The notes: a model not told the origin generated them from the letters alone. Counted from the stretch's first letter, positions 48,621 through 60,600 are shown. The stretch: DNA of 64,000 bases from Tritrichomonas musculus (GCA_039105265.1 JAPFFF010000042.1:1-64000); one strand, 5' to 3'. Numbers and translations: made by a program.

Positions 48621-50220
48621 GTATTGCAACAAAATAAACCACTAACTAATTGAAAATAATCAATAATGTGTGTATATATTTATGTAAAACGTAAAAATCT
48701 TCTACTATTTGGTTATATGAAAATAAATCATTGGTATCAGTTAAAATATTTAGAAAAGTAGAAACTACTTATCGATCGCTTGATGTTATTTGACTTGAAT
48801 CTTGCATTTGGAATAAACAAAATAATGTAAAAAATTGAAAATTTATATATTTTTTTTAAAAAAACTTAAACAAATATAGTATTTAAAAAGTGAACCGGAA
48901 AATTATCAAAAAGTGAACTGGAAAATCCTCAAAAAGTCAAACGAAAATAAATTTTAAACGAACAGAAAATAGTTCAAAAAGTTACTTCTTTCATTCAAAT
49001 AAAAAATATGAAAATATATTGTTAATTATTGGAAATAGTAGTATTTATAATTATATATATATTATTAATATAAAACAATAAACACGAAAAATATGTTAAT
49101 TAAAAAAAATGAAGAGTAAACTTTTAGAAAAATTTATTTTAATCTTTTTTTGAACAAAAAATATAAATATTTCAATTTTAAAGAAGGAACATATAATTGT
49201 ATCTATGTTAAAATATAACTATTGCGATATATTATTTAATTATAAAAATGAAAGAACAGTTCTTTTCATTGCAATTATTTTTTGCATTAAATGAATCAAA
49301 ATTTAAAACACCAAGTCTACCAAATCTTGAAATGCGTATTTTACATCTTTTGAGTAGTTTGCTGATCAATATTAATATATATTAATTTGAGCTTGAATTA
49401 TCCAATTTTCATAGATTTTTCCTTTTAAAAAAATTGAATGAAAAAGAGTTTCCATACCTTTGCTACAAATATTATATACATGACGATGGACTAATTTTTA
49501 ATAAAAAATGATCAATATTCAAGCTTTTTTTGCATAAAATAAAATTGAATTGAAAAAGAGTTTCCATACCTTTATTTATATTCAAAAAACACTAATATTT
49601 TTAGACATAATCAATATTTGAATATAATATTTATAATATACATGTTACATTTGATATTATAAATATTTTCACTTCAAAAAATGCAATTTACTATTTTTTT
49701 CCTATGAAAAATTCGTTTTTTCAATTTTTTTTGAAAGTATTTTTTAGCATGAATAACTTGATGGTTAACCCTTCGGCGGTTTTGTAAACTATGGCGACAT
49801 CACCTATTTTTAAATAGTTTATACCGATTTTTGGAATTACGGCGTATGGAGTTGAAATTACGGCATATAAAAAAGGGGAACTTTTTCAAATAATAAATGG
49901 TCACGTTAAAACTTTTTGAATACTTGCTTTGAATACTTTATATTATATAAAAAAAATTCTTTTTAATAAACTAAATCAATTTATTACAGAAATTAATCTC
50001 ACTTGCATATGGTTGTCCTTTCAGTTATATAAGTTGATTTTATTCAAAATGAGCATAACGTTATTTACTCAAATCATCTTCGCCTGCTCAAATCAATTAT
50101 CCAATTTCAATCTCATAACTTTTTCAGAAGACTGAAGAATCTCCTCCATTTATTATCAAATGTGTAATAAAAAATTACTAATAAGTAATTATATTAATTG
50201 AATTTAAAAGATTTTGAATT
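48621..50220. other. AT-rich stretch with short direct repeats
   Basis: No credible gene. Near 48886-48990 four TCAAAAAGT-type motifs lie 25-45 bp apart, interleaved with GTGAACCGGAAAAT-like words. GAAAAAGAGTTTCCATACCT occurs at about 49440 and again at about 49551, and its complement-like ATAAAGGTATAGAAACT at 46838. A less AT-rich tract at 49765-49880 (CCCTTCGGCGG, TTACGGCGTATGG) is unexplained. Confidence 0.45.
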
Positions 50221-50840
50221 TCAAAATCTTGCCAGGGGGATTTTTTTTCCCCTAGGGGGAATTTTCACATAAAATGTCAACTTAAAAGAATTCGAACTTT
50301 ATTTTAATAAAAATCGTACACTTTCTATATTTATTGAAATAATCAAATCGAATATAAGCGATTTGTCAATGTTCATTCCAAAAATCAAATATTTCATTTC
50401 TTCAAATATCAAAAGCCCAAGTTTTTATTGTTTTATTTAATAAATTATTTAAAGGATCATTTTAATTATCAAGTTGTTAAATTTATATTATACTTTTTTT
50501 GTAATATCCTTTTATATCAGAATTTTTTTTGAAAATTTTAATAATCTATTATTATAAATGATAGATATACCGTTGCATTATGGATGTATCAATCTCTTTT
50601 TGTGTAAAATAATTCCCAAATTAAAAATGCATCAAATTGATATTAACCAAAGAGAAAATTAAATCATCTTTTTAAAATATTTTTTTTTTAATAATTCAAA
50701 GGCTATTTGGTTCCCCCTAAAAAAAAAAAAAATTAAAAATAGGGGGAATAGGTGGAGGTCAAATTTTGTTGATATTTTTACGGTTTGCCAATTAAATTGG
50801 CCTTTCCCCCTAAGGGGGATTAGGGGAAATAGGGAGAGGC
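50221..50840. other. AT-rich stretch with C/G-run islands
   Basis: Blocks of CCCCCTA or GGGGGA occur at about 50235-50265, 50712-50755 and 50810-50850, including GCCAATTAAATTGGCC, a perfect palindrome at about 50788. Such islands in this AT background probably mark the ends of a degraded element. No gene. Confidence 0.4.
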
Positions 50841-52200
50841 CAATTCACGGATTTTTTGAGGTGAAAAATTAACCATTTAGATCATAAAGATATAATTTTT
50901 TCAAACAAAAATTGTATTAATAAGAATCTTATTAAGAATTTTTAATAAAATTTCAAAAAGGTTCGACTTTTGGCGGTTATCATATTCTAAAATTATAAAA
51001 AATTGATAATAAATAATATTAGCATTATCAACAACATGATGCAATTTTAAATATGAAGCCTATTCTATTAGCCAAAATAGAGATATTTCACTAAAAAAAA
51101 TAAAAACAGAAAAAGTAAAACCCCTAACATTACCGTTTACAATTTTTCATCGATACCTGCAAATATTTTTATCTCAACAAAAGATTATAATTTAAAATAT
51201 ATTTACTTAATTTAAATTATATATATTTTAAATTAAGTAAATATATTATGCTTATTCATATTATATTAATGTTTATAGGATAATTTCAATCAGATATTTG
51301 GAAATTAAAATCTTAATATTTGCAATATTATATGTCAGAAATAGAATTACAATGTCTTCTGGTTAAACATTAGAAAATACATTGTATAACTATAGGATAG
51401 ATGCATTTTCGTTTAAATTTTCGTTAAACCGAAAATTTATGATCATCAGTTTTAAAAACTTTTGAAATAATTAAAACTTGTTAAAAATATTTGCTTGATT
51501 AATTTATATATTTAACACTTAATCCAATTACAAAAGTTAAAATTAAAAATAATCGAAAGAATTAAATGTTATATTCCAAATATAAATGAAATAATCATTA
51601 ATTTGTAATATATGATGTAAATAAATATATTTTTAATATTATATATTTATTAAATCTTTTAAATGTTTTTTAATAAATTTTTTAGCAAGATATAATGAAA
51701 TATTCGAAAACTAGTATATTTTCAGTGGTTCATTTCACTGTTTATATATTTTATAGATTTTACCGATACTTAGAAATTTATTTGTAATTATTTACTTAAA
51801 ATCTTATTAACTATGGTGAACATAACATAATCTATAAACATGGTTGTATTAAACTCAATTTTTGTGTCATGATAAATGAACACATCTAGAGTTCTGATTT
51901 ATTATTCCAAAATAAATGGAATAAATATGAATTCAATAAATAAAAGAATTTTAATTATTTTGGCAAATTAAATGATTTTAGTTCTTCAAATATTATCTTA
52001 ATTTTTGATCTTTTCTAAAATCATAAAATAAATTTTGTTTTATTTAATGTAATAACTTTTTTTAATGTTTAATAAAAAAGTAAATAAATATAAAATCATT
52101 AATATGTCAAGATAATAGAGATTCAATTAAATTTTATGTTGAAAATTGGTTATGTTAAAATAGATAACTAAAAATTTTTTTATTTATTTTTAAAATAATA
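50841..52200. other. AT-rich stretch, no gene
   Basis: Only a strong hairpin at 51197-51246 is notable (listed separately). Confidence 0.45.
51197..51246. repeat. Perfect 20-bp-arm hairpin
   Basis: ATATATTTACTTAATTTAAA at 51197-51216 is exactly complementary to 51227-51246, with a 10-nt AT loop. It could be a collapsed foldback element or a transcription-stop structure; no neighbouring gene supports the latter. Confidence 0.7.
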
Positions 52201-52201
52201 T

Positions 52202-52317
52202 TCAGAAATTTAATTGAATATTTGAGCATTTCGGGTTAGAAAAACGAGTTATTTTGAATTGTTCTTCAGAATATTTGAGCTACCGGGTTAGAAAAACGAG
52301 TTGTTTTGTATATAGTG
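52202..52317. repeat. Diverged direct duplication, about 60 bp
   Basis: Two head-to-tail copies share GAATATTTGAGC and GGGTTAGAAAAACGAGTT, at about 52216-52255 and 52269-52310. Confidence 0.7.
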
Positions 52318-52976
52318 ATTATTTAGATTTGAAATATTTTTATATTAATAAATATATCATAGTTAGTAAATATATATAGCTTTTTATAATATATAATTTT
52401 ATATAAATATATTATATTTTTAATTAATATATATATCTAATTTTTAGTTATTTTCATTTTTAATTTCCTAATATATTAAAAATAAATAAACATGTATTCT
52501 TTATAACAGTGCTAATATCTTATATAAGTATGATAATATAGGAAATATAAAGAAACAAAATACTTTTTAAATAATCATTTAAATATCTCTTTAATAATAC
52601 ATTTATAGGCAATATGGTTAAATTAACTTTTGTTTAGTATTATATATATAAAACAAAAGCATAAATAAATATTCATTTTATCACAAAACCCAAAATGTGA
52701 GGGGTTTTGAAAAAGTTTAACTTTTGAAAGGGGAAAATATTTTTGAGTTCTTATCTAATTTCCACTATTCAAAGGGATTTTGGGAATTTGTAAATATCCA
52801 AATATATAAATATTTTATAACCTTCATTTTGGCGATTTTAATAAATCTTTTAAAAAGTTATTTCTTATGAATTATTAAATAAAATGATTAAATGATATTT
52901 GATTAAATAATAATTCAATTTAAGAATCAACATTCAATAAATTCAATGAATTTATTTAATTACTCGGCCATATATA

Positions 52977-54897
52977 CCCGTATTTTACACAATCTCAATG
53001 AGTTTGCGATAATTCAATACTTCATTTCATTTACCAATATACTTTCAATATTTGAGAACTATATTTAAATATTTTTATTATTGTCCTATCCATAAAAAAC
53101 TGATCGGAATTCCACCAAATCGCTTTTCTGAGTAATTAAGATGCTCTTACAAACAAATTCTTCTAATTCCGCAACAGATGAATCGCCTTTTTACATAATA
53201 ATTTCTACATATTCTTAAAATCTTTTAATCATCGCATTTCTACCTTCGCATGTTCAGTTCAGCCAGCACACACGAAAATTATTTTTATACACTTACATTT
53301 GGCCCGCTTAACCGATTTGAGGAGAGGTTTTATCACGTTTTTACATTCACATGTTATTTAGCAAAATTTTCACCACCTACGACAAAATTTGTTCTACAAC
53401 TAAGACTTCCATTATAAGCCGCAATTTATTTTTGTTATTTTCAAGAATAAATAGCCAAATACAATTCTCTTTTTTTTTTTTATCTATTTATTTACTTATT
53501 GTTTTATTTATTTTATTTCTTACTGTTTTTGACATTGAAAAAAACTATTATATAACACTTACTATTTTCTCAGGTGATTTTTCAAAATATTTTTGGAAAA
53601 TAACTATTATGTAGTTTCAGATTTTTGAACAGGCATAATTTCTTCATAATATATTTACATATATGCACAAGAAAAATAAATTCCTAAACAAAACTTTTCG
53701 ATTAAGGATTATTTTTTTTTCCAAAGTTTTTTAAACATTTTTTTTTTAAATTAGCTTTTCAAACTCGACATAAGCAATTGTTGAAATAGACTTTAATCAA
53801 AAAAACAAAATTTGGCGCTAAATTTCAAGGAAATTAGTTAAAATAGCGCCAAATTTTCAATTCAAAAAAAAAATACTATCATACCAATTTTGAGAGCTGA
53901 GATTTTAAATTTGAATGATCATACATACGTTTGCTTTCAATTTTTCTATGTATCATAAAATTAAAATATTTCATCATTGAATAATAATTAATGAATAATT
54001 TTGATATTATTGAAATCAAAAGAGATTGTTATATAATTATATAAATACAATATTCCAATTACTTTCAAAAAAAAATTAAATTTAAATAATTTACATTAAA
54101 TATTGTTCCAATTTAAATAAATTTCTTAAATTATATCATTAAAGCATATAAATTTTATGATTATTGCATATCTTGAGCAGAAACACAAAAAATGACGAAG
54201 TTTTTATTTTCACAAAAAAAATTAATGTTGATCTTTTTCATTCATTGTTTCTTATTCATTGTAATCTAATTAAGAAATTTTACCAGTTAAATTTTGCAAT
54301 TGCAAAATTATATCAGTGATAATTTAGAAAATAAAAAAATCAATGTTTTTTGAATGTGATATCGGATAGAAAAAATGGCATACTGTTGTCAACAATATGG
54401 TATATAAAAAAAGTGTGTTCTAAAAATAATATTTCTTTGCTCCTACTAAGAAAAAAAAAAGAATTCAAATTTTTGAGAAAAAAAGTATCTTTAATACTAG
54501 TTGAAACTATCATCAACAAATCAAGTATATACTCATTAAGATATATTCAAGAGGGAAATCCGTAATTACTAATACAAGAGAAGATTTCCAAAAATATTAA
54601 TTTTTCGAATTATTTCCAATTTGTTATTTTTCTATAAAAAAGCTTAAAGATTAAAGTTTATTTGAATTGTATTCTAATTGCGCAGCTTAAAATATCTAAA
54701 TATAATTTTATTTGTCATTTCGAAGCCTGTAAAGTTTTCACTTAACTTTTTTCAAAAATAAACGAACATAAACGTACATAAAAAAATAGTCGCTTAACTT
54801 TTTGAATTAAAAAAAAAAAGTAAAAAAAAAAACTATTCAATTTTTTTTATAAAGTATTGAATTATCGCAAACTCATTGAGATTGTGTAAAATACGGG
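52977..54897. mobile_element. TA-flanked DNA transposon, 1921 bp, 46-bp inverted ends
   Basis: Perfect 46-bp inverted ends (52977-53022 and 54852-54897) start CCCGTATTTTACACAATC. They are flanked by TA at 52975-52976 and 54898-54899. Just to the right, at about 54957-54990, lies a related copy of the target DNA without the element (CGGCTATATATATTCATAA). It matches left flank plus right flank minus one TA, which supports a TA target duplication. Inside, a 35-codon protein-like minus-strand stretch at about 53087-53194 (GDSSVAELEEFVCKS...) looks like gene debris. The 71-codon plus frame at 54350-54565 and the 87-codon frame at 53351-53614 show no known motif. Probably a non-autonomous or decayed Tc1/mariner-type element. 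Confidence 0.85.
53807..53857. repeat. 14-bp-arm hairpin inside the TA element
   Basis: AAAATTTGGCGCTA at 53807-53820 pairs exactly with 53844-53857 across a 23-nt loop. The core GGCGC is GC-rich for this region. Confidence 0.7.
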
Positions 54898-55008
54898 TAT
54901 TCATAAAAATATAAATACTATTAATATTTCAATGCGTTATTTCAATGCATTATTTATTATTCGGCTATATATATTCATAAAAATATAAATACTATTAATA
55001 TTTTAAAT

Positions 55009-55589
55009 AGATGTACAGAAACATAACTTTTTCAATGAATTGTTATTTACTCTTAAAATATCTATATCTCAATCAAATCATTAAATATTCAATTTTCGAT
55101 AATTCAATAATCTTTAATAAAATATAAATTGAATATAATATCATGTAAAAAAGCTATTTAACCAAGATATAAAAAGATTGTGTTATAACAAAAAAATGGC
55201 CCAAATTTATGAGTTCTTAAGAACATATAATATGCTTTGTCATATAAGTAAGCAGATATTTAATTTTGAAAAAAATCAGATCGCATGATTTTTTTTTTCC
55301 TACTTTAATATCAGGCTTTTTTCATTATTTTGTTTGAAAAAGTGAAACCTTAAAATTTTAAAAAGTTAAAAAAAACTTTGATTCAAATTAAAATTGAATA
55401 AAAATTCACAAATTTTAAAATAATATTATCAATTTTCAAATAAACCGTTTTACAAAAAATATAAATATTTTAAAATTGTACCATCAATTCATTTATTAAA
55501 GTAAAAATATGAATTATATAAATTTATTTAAATAATATAAATATAAAAATAAGTCAAAAATTTGGCAGGATCTTGGTTTCTGTACATCT
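55009..55589. mobile_element. Probable short TIR element, 581 bp
   Basis: Ends AGATGTACAGAAAC and its exact complement, next to an 8-bp repeat TTTTAAAT at 55001-55008 and 55590-55597. The repeat is AT-only, so chance is not excluded. No gene inside. Confidence 0.5.
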
Positions 55590-55597
55590 TTTTAAAT

Positions 55598-56649
55598 ACA
55601 TTTTATATCGGTATATATTTAAATTATAAATGAAAAAAATTTATTTTCAATTGAAAAAATGCTTTTATTGATTTTATTATATATTTATATCTTATTTTTT
55701 TATTATTTTATATATGATATTTTGAAAGCTTTACAAATCACCATCGCCAAAAAAACCGTTTTGGTGATCTCCAAAATATATGTAAACTATTCAAAATTGA
55801 ATGCTGTCGCCAAAAGCCCAAGACCTGGGCTTTTGGTGAAATCGGTTATTTGGCTTTTCATCGTCAATATAAATGAGCTTTTTATTATTATTTTATATGA
55901 TATATTATACAAATCATACAATTATTTTGTAATATTCAAAAAATAACATTTTTTTACTGAGAAAATCTTATCGATTATTAATATGACTTTTGATAAAACT
56001 CATTTAATTCCTCTTTCAAATAATTCAATGGTTTATGACAATAATAAATATTAATAAAATTTATTTGACAATAATATGGTTACATTTGGTGATTTTTAAA
56101 AACCAAAAAACGTTTATTTCACCAAATTTACAAGCTTAGTCAATATTATCTTCTTAAACTAAACTTAATATTATAATATTTTGATAAATGAAATAAAATC
56201 ACATTTTGAAATACATTAAATTTTTCTCAATACATTTTCAAAAATACCAAAAAATATAAACGTATAAACTGAAACCAAAAACTCAGTAGCACTTCACTTT
56301 TTCTCAAAAAGTTTCATTATTTTTTTAGGATTTGAACAAGTTTCCTATCAATTATTAAGCTCAAATCAGCAATTTTCCGAAGGAAATCGGCTTATCTATA
56401 GTTAATACAATCTCATGACTACATTTTCCCCACCAAAACTCAAAGAACCTGATTTCATTCGAATTCTAATATTGTGATCAAAATTAAAAATTTGTAGAAA
56501 TTTTCAATCCCTTGGCTAAATACAATAGTTAGTCTATGCTGCTTATACCATTAACTCCTAGTTTATCTAATATTTAATAAAATAAATTTTTTTTAGAAGT
56601 GTTTGAAAAAAAAATGGCCCAAGATTTTAGAAATTCCTTTATACCATGT
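55598..56649. other. AT-rich stretch with nested hairpins
   Basis: TCGCCAAAA and TTTTGGTGA alternate at 55744, 55761, 55807 and 55831. The pair around 55810-55836 makes an 11-bp perfect stem (CCAAAAGCCCA) with a 5-nt AGACC loop, extendable with a G-T pair. TTTGGTGA / TCACCAAA recur at about 56088 and 56137. A 95-codon plus frame (55659-55946) covers the hairpins and is largely hydrophobic. I do not support it as a gene. At 56266-56292 lies a 27-bp sequence (AAACTGAAACCAAAA...) whose inverted copy is at 58437-58463. Confidence 0.45.
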
Positions 56650-58265
56650 AATATTTATATGTTTAACAAGTTGTTGGTCAAATATTGAGCATATTCCTCT
56701 GTTCAATTTCGAGAAACAATAAAATCAAATCTGATCAATTATTGAAGTTTTTTAAAGATTGATTAAATTAATAAATGTTTTCATTTATAATATTGTTTAT
56801 TAACTATGATTATATATTTTTATTAAAATAAAATTCAAGTAGAAACTAGATATTTTTATTTTTTTAAAAAATTTCAAAAGGCAAACGTTTTTAAAAAGAT
56901 TGAGATTGCCCAGGTTTGAAAGACCCTATTTTTAATCTTCATCATATTGTATTCTATTATATTTAATTAATTGTTTTTTTGAAATTTGCTTCTGATAAAG
57001 AAAAAAAAAAGAATTATTAAAAATTTTAAATAAAAAATTAACGTCTTGCCTCAATTATTTCAAAGTATCACTGAATTTTTTCAAGCATCTTTAAGAAAAT
57101 AAAAAAATATAAATAACAAAGAAATATCTCGCAAGGATTTTTAAATAAATAGGTTAAATGTTCTTTTTTATGTTTTTATAATAAGTATACAAGAAGATAT
57201 TTATTTTCAAATAGCACAAAATTACTATGAAGATAATTCTTTAGAACATTAATTGTGAATATTTATTTTTAACATTTAAAAATTAAGACTCACTAATTAT
57301 ACCTCATTAATATGATATTTATGTGAATTAACTTATTATTTTTTTATTTGGATCAATACTTGTGAATGTCTATTGACAATGAAAATGACATTTTCCCAAC
57401 CATTATTTTGGTTTATTGTGCTTTTAGAATTATCATATTAGTTAATATTAAAATTCTTATTTGGAAGCTAATTCAAAGAAAATAATATTGTAAAAAAAAT
57501 CAAATAATGGTATCGAGCCCCTAACGAAGCTTGTTCAAAGGCATGATAACCTTGTTGATTTGTTTTGAAATGTAAGAATCATTATTTCACCTTAGGAATA
57601 AGAGATTTATGCTTATCAAATGTATATAAAATTTTTTCAAATATTAATATTAATAATGAATATTTTTCTCAGAATTAAACAGAGATTTTTATTAAATAAT
57701 TTGTAAATAAAACATTTTAGAATTTATTTTAATAAATAATTTGGCTGTGTATGAAAATCTTGGGCCAATTTTTCTAAAAATGTAAATAAATTTGTTCATA
57801 TAAAACTCTTTTTTAATTTTCTTAAAGATGCTTGAAAAAATTCAGTGATACTTTGAAATAATTGAGGCAAGACGTTAATTTTTTATTTAAAATTTTTAAT
57901 AATTCTTTTTTTTTCTTTATCAGAAGCAAATTTCAAAAAAACAATTAATTAAATATAATAGAATACAATATGATGAAGATTAAAAATAGGGTCTTTCAAA
58001 CCTGGGCAATCTCAATCTTTTTAAAAACGTTTGCCTTTTGAAATTTTTTAAAAAAATAAAAATATCTAGTTTCTACTTGAATTTTATTTTAATAAAAATA
58101 TATAATCATAGTTAATAAACAATATTATAAATGAAAACATTTATTAATTTAATCAATCTTTAAAAAACTTCAATAATTGATCAGATTTGATTTTATTGTT
58201 TCTCGAAATTGAACAGAGGAATATGCTCAATATTTGACCAACAACTTGTTAAACATATAAATATT
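56650..58265. mobile_element. Large foldback structure, 457-bp arms
   Basis: Arms 56650-57107 and 57809-58265 are nearly identical inverted copies around a 700-bp AT-rich spacer. The matching weakens outward over TACCATGT / TACCAGAC. Within the arms GCCCAGGTTTGAAAGACCCT is the least AT-rich segment. There is no coding frame and no clear target duplication. A word TGGCCCAAGATTTT just outside the left arm reappears inverted inside the spacer near 57755. Resembles the 400-bp-arm element at 38534-40880 in plan but shares no obvious sequence. Confidence 0.8.
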
Positions 58266-58352
58266 GTCTGGTATCAATTATATCCTGAAAACTAGAACAG
58301 AAAAAATTTCGAACACTTCTTTTTTTTTATTGAATTTTAACTTTTTGAAGCG

Positions 58353-58463
58353 ACCAAAATCTCAGTAGCAATTATTTTCACTTTTTGAGATCTGAAAAAA
58401 ATAATTTTATTGAAATATTTTTTTTTCAGAGCTATCGTGCTACTGAGATTTTGGTTTCAGTTT
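58353..58463. repeat. Small foldback, 18-bp perfect arms
   Basis: ACCAAAATCTCAGTAGCA (58353-58370) pairs with 58438-58455. The right arm with its outer extension is an inverted copy of 56266-56292, so the same end sequence occurs on both sides of the 457-bp-arm structure. Either an outer element encloses that structure or two small relatives flank it by chance. Confidence 0.6.
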
Positions 58464-58578
58464 ACTATTTTTTGAATTATTTTTTTAAAAGTTATTTAAA
58501 AAGATTTTCAATAATAAATAATATACTATTATTACTTATAATTCAAAGAATATATGTATATAATATGAAATAGTAATG

Positions 58579-59985
58579 TTAACTGTACATTGTAAAAAAC
58601 CCTGACGAACGGACTTTTTTACCACCCTGTATTAATATAAATATAAGTTCTTGATAAAGATCTCTTCCCGAAAAATTGAGAGGGGAAATTCCCGTCCTAA
58701 ACTCCAAAAAATATTCCCGGGAAGAGATTAAATTGAATGGAATTATAAAAAATATGAAAAAAAATAAATAAAATTTTTTAACCAATTAACCTTTGAAAAT
58801 AATCCCTTTTTTTAAAAAAATAATTGAAAATATTCAATGCATTTTTTTATTTTTATTTAATTTTTTCATATTAAACCACAACTTTTTCTTAACTTCCCAT
58901 TATCTCAAGCCATTTTATAATTCAAAAAAATAAACTTTTTCTGAACTTCCCCATTTCCCCAACTATTTCCCAAGTCAAAAAGTTTAACTTTTTCATACAA
59001 ATTTCAATACTTCCCCATTCCCTGGAATGGGGAAATGGGGAAATGGGGAATTTTAGAAAAAGTTAAACTTTTTGATTTATAAAATAGTCATAGAAAACCT
59101 TTTGATCACTTATTTGGTTTTAAAACTATAAACTTAAAAAAGCAAAATTCAAGTAACCAAAGCAAGACGCAATAATTTTTCTGCTAAATCAACACAAAAA
59201 TCATTTAAGTGTTGAAAAATCCGTCTTTAACTCTTTTACAATCAAGTATATTCACCATACTCAAAGCAAAGCCAAGAATTGATCTGAATTATATATTAAA
59301 TTTTGCTCATTCTGAAATTAATATATGTTCTGTTAACGAAATAAGCTTTTATAGAAGTAAAAAAAATATTTTATATAAAACATTTTATATTTATGGATTT
59401 TCTTTTTCCTCTATTTTTGCAATTTGGTAAAATAACTTGTATGATACAATATTTCATTAAAAAAACACTTTGTTAATAATAAAATAATGGGTTTTGAGTT
59501 GTATTTTAAAATGAATGATTAGTACTTTAACTTTTTATATAACTATTTTTTTCTTTAATTCAATTTTTTATAGCTTAATTGTTCATTCTTTTTCATAAGA
59601 TAATATAAAATCTCTAGTTCGATTCATATTAACCATATTTTTTTTTATAAAAAATTTCAAATTTATGAAAAAATTACGTATTCGGCAGGTATATTATTAG
59701 AAAAGCATTTCTTTATAAAAATTTCAAAATATTTATTATTTTTCTTTTAGAAATGCCTTTCTCAGGTATATTTTATGTGATTTAAATTCAATTTTTTTTC
59801 TTTTCAAAAAGTTCATTCCCCAACTTTTTTCGAAATTCCCACCCCAGGATGCAATTTTTTTTTCGGGAAGAGATCTTTAGTTCTTGATATCCTGTAAGAA
59901 TCTTTTTTGTAAACACGTATGAAGGTTTTTCAGGTGTATCGCCATCAAGATATATTATCCCTGTAGGTTTACTTGTTAACATATC
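58579..59985 (-). pseudogene. Short Polinton-side reading frame carrying the 1.2-kb transposon
   Basis: Protein-like minus-strand sequence lies on both sides of the transposon at 58655-59879. I do not recognise the product; no motif is visible in the short pieces. It is taken as part of the Polinton because of its composition and position, but it could belong to the flanking host DNA. It is a fossil disrupted by a nested element. Confidence 0.4.
58655..59879. mobile_element. Non-autonomous DNA transposon, copy 2 of the 1.2-kb family
   Basis: Nearly identical to 41161-42386 over its whole length, with the same TAAAGATCTCTTCCCG ends, here perfectly matching. It is bounded by a perfect 8-bp duplication GTTCTTGA at 58647-58654 and 59880-59887. 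It has inserted into a short minus-strand reading frame at the left of the Polinton region and is therefore younger than the Polinton insertion. Confidence 0.92.
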
Positions 59986-60019
59986 ACCTTTAGTTGTACT
60001 TTTAGCTTGCTTTGGAAAT

Positions 60020-60059
60020 ATGAAAGTTGAAGGGAAAAAATATCCATTTCAACTTTCAT
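60020..60059. terminator. 12-bp-arm hairpin between Polinton genes
   Basis: ATGAAAGTTGAA (60020-60031) pairs with TTCAACTTTCAT (60048-60059) across a 16-nt loop. It lies between the minus-strand frame to the left and the plus-strand gene at 60184. A role in transcript ending or 5' processing is only a guess. Confidence 0.3.
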
Positions 60060-60183
60060 CAATTTTACAACGGCAGAGAATGTATGTGTCGATTTCGACG
60101 GTCAGATAAATTGATGTTCTAGATTGACGGTTGACACATTTATTTTTTATTTTGAATTTATTTAATTTTTTATTTTGATTGAA

Positions 60184-60600
60184 ATGAGCAAGTTGTATTA
60201 CATTTACGATCACACTTTTGATATTCCACGAATGCCAGAACCTGAAATGATGCCTAATGATGTTAAACGATTAATATATTATCGTGGACATACATTTAAT
60301 AAACGATTTTATTTTGTGAGCGAGCGTGAAAGGATGATATATAGATTTTACATACCCGAGGAATACCATCCAAGACCAAGCGAAAGAAGTTGGGACAAGA
60401 TATATCCAGAACATCCAAATGGCTTTGTTAAAGAAGTATACCACAAAACTAATAGCAAATCGAAATGTTTTGAAATGATTCCTGATTGTAATTCTAAAAA
60501 ACGAGTGGCGTTGACGTTGAATGATGTGAATCTAAAGCAATTGATAAAACAAAACACATACACAAATGAATCTGAATATGAAGAAGAAGAAGATTTATAA
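60184..60600 (+). CDS. Polinton small protein, 138 aa, unknown function
   Basis: Starts at the ATG at 60184 (MSKLYYIYDH); an upstream in-frame TTG at 60175 is not a likely start in a eukaryote. The protein is basic and aromatic-rich in the middle (RLIYYRGHTFNKRFYFVSER, then WDKIYPEHPNGFVKEVYHK) and ends in an acidic tail SEYEEEEDL. No membrane segment, signal peptide or known motif was recognised. Codon-like composition is clearly better than in the flanking DNA. It stands alone on the plus strand, with about 200 bp of GC-richer spacer after it. Frame looks whole. Confidence 0.7.
   Translation: MSKLYYIYDHTFDIPRMPEPEMMPNDVKRLIYYRGHTFNKRFYFVSERERMIYRFYIPEEYHPRPSERSWDKIYPEHPNGFVKEVYHKTNSKSKCFEMIPDCNSKKRVALTLNDVNLKQLIKQNTYTNESEYEEEEDL

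Noticed and set aside
46838-49577. ATAAAGGTATRGAAACT and its inverted copies as ends of a 2.7-kb element
   Set aside because: Only about 17 bp match, with two right-hand copies 111 bp apart and no target duplication; kept as a dispersed repeat.
55659-55946. 95-codon frame as a small membrane protein
   Set aside because: Hydrophobic residues come from T-rich DNA and the frame crosses nested hairpins.
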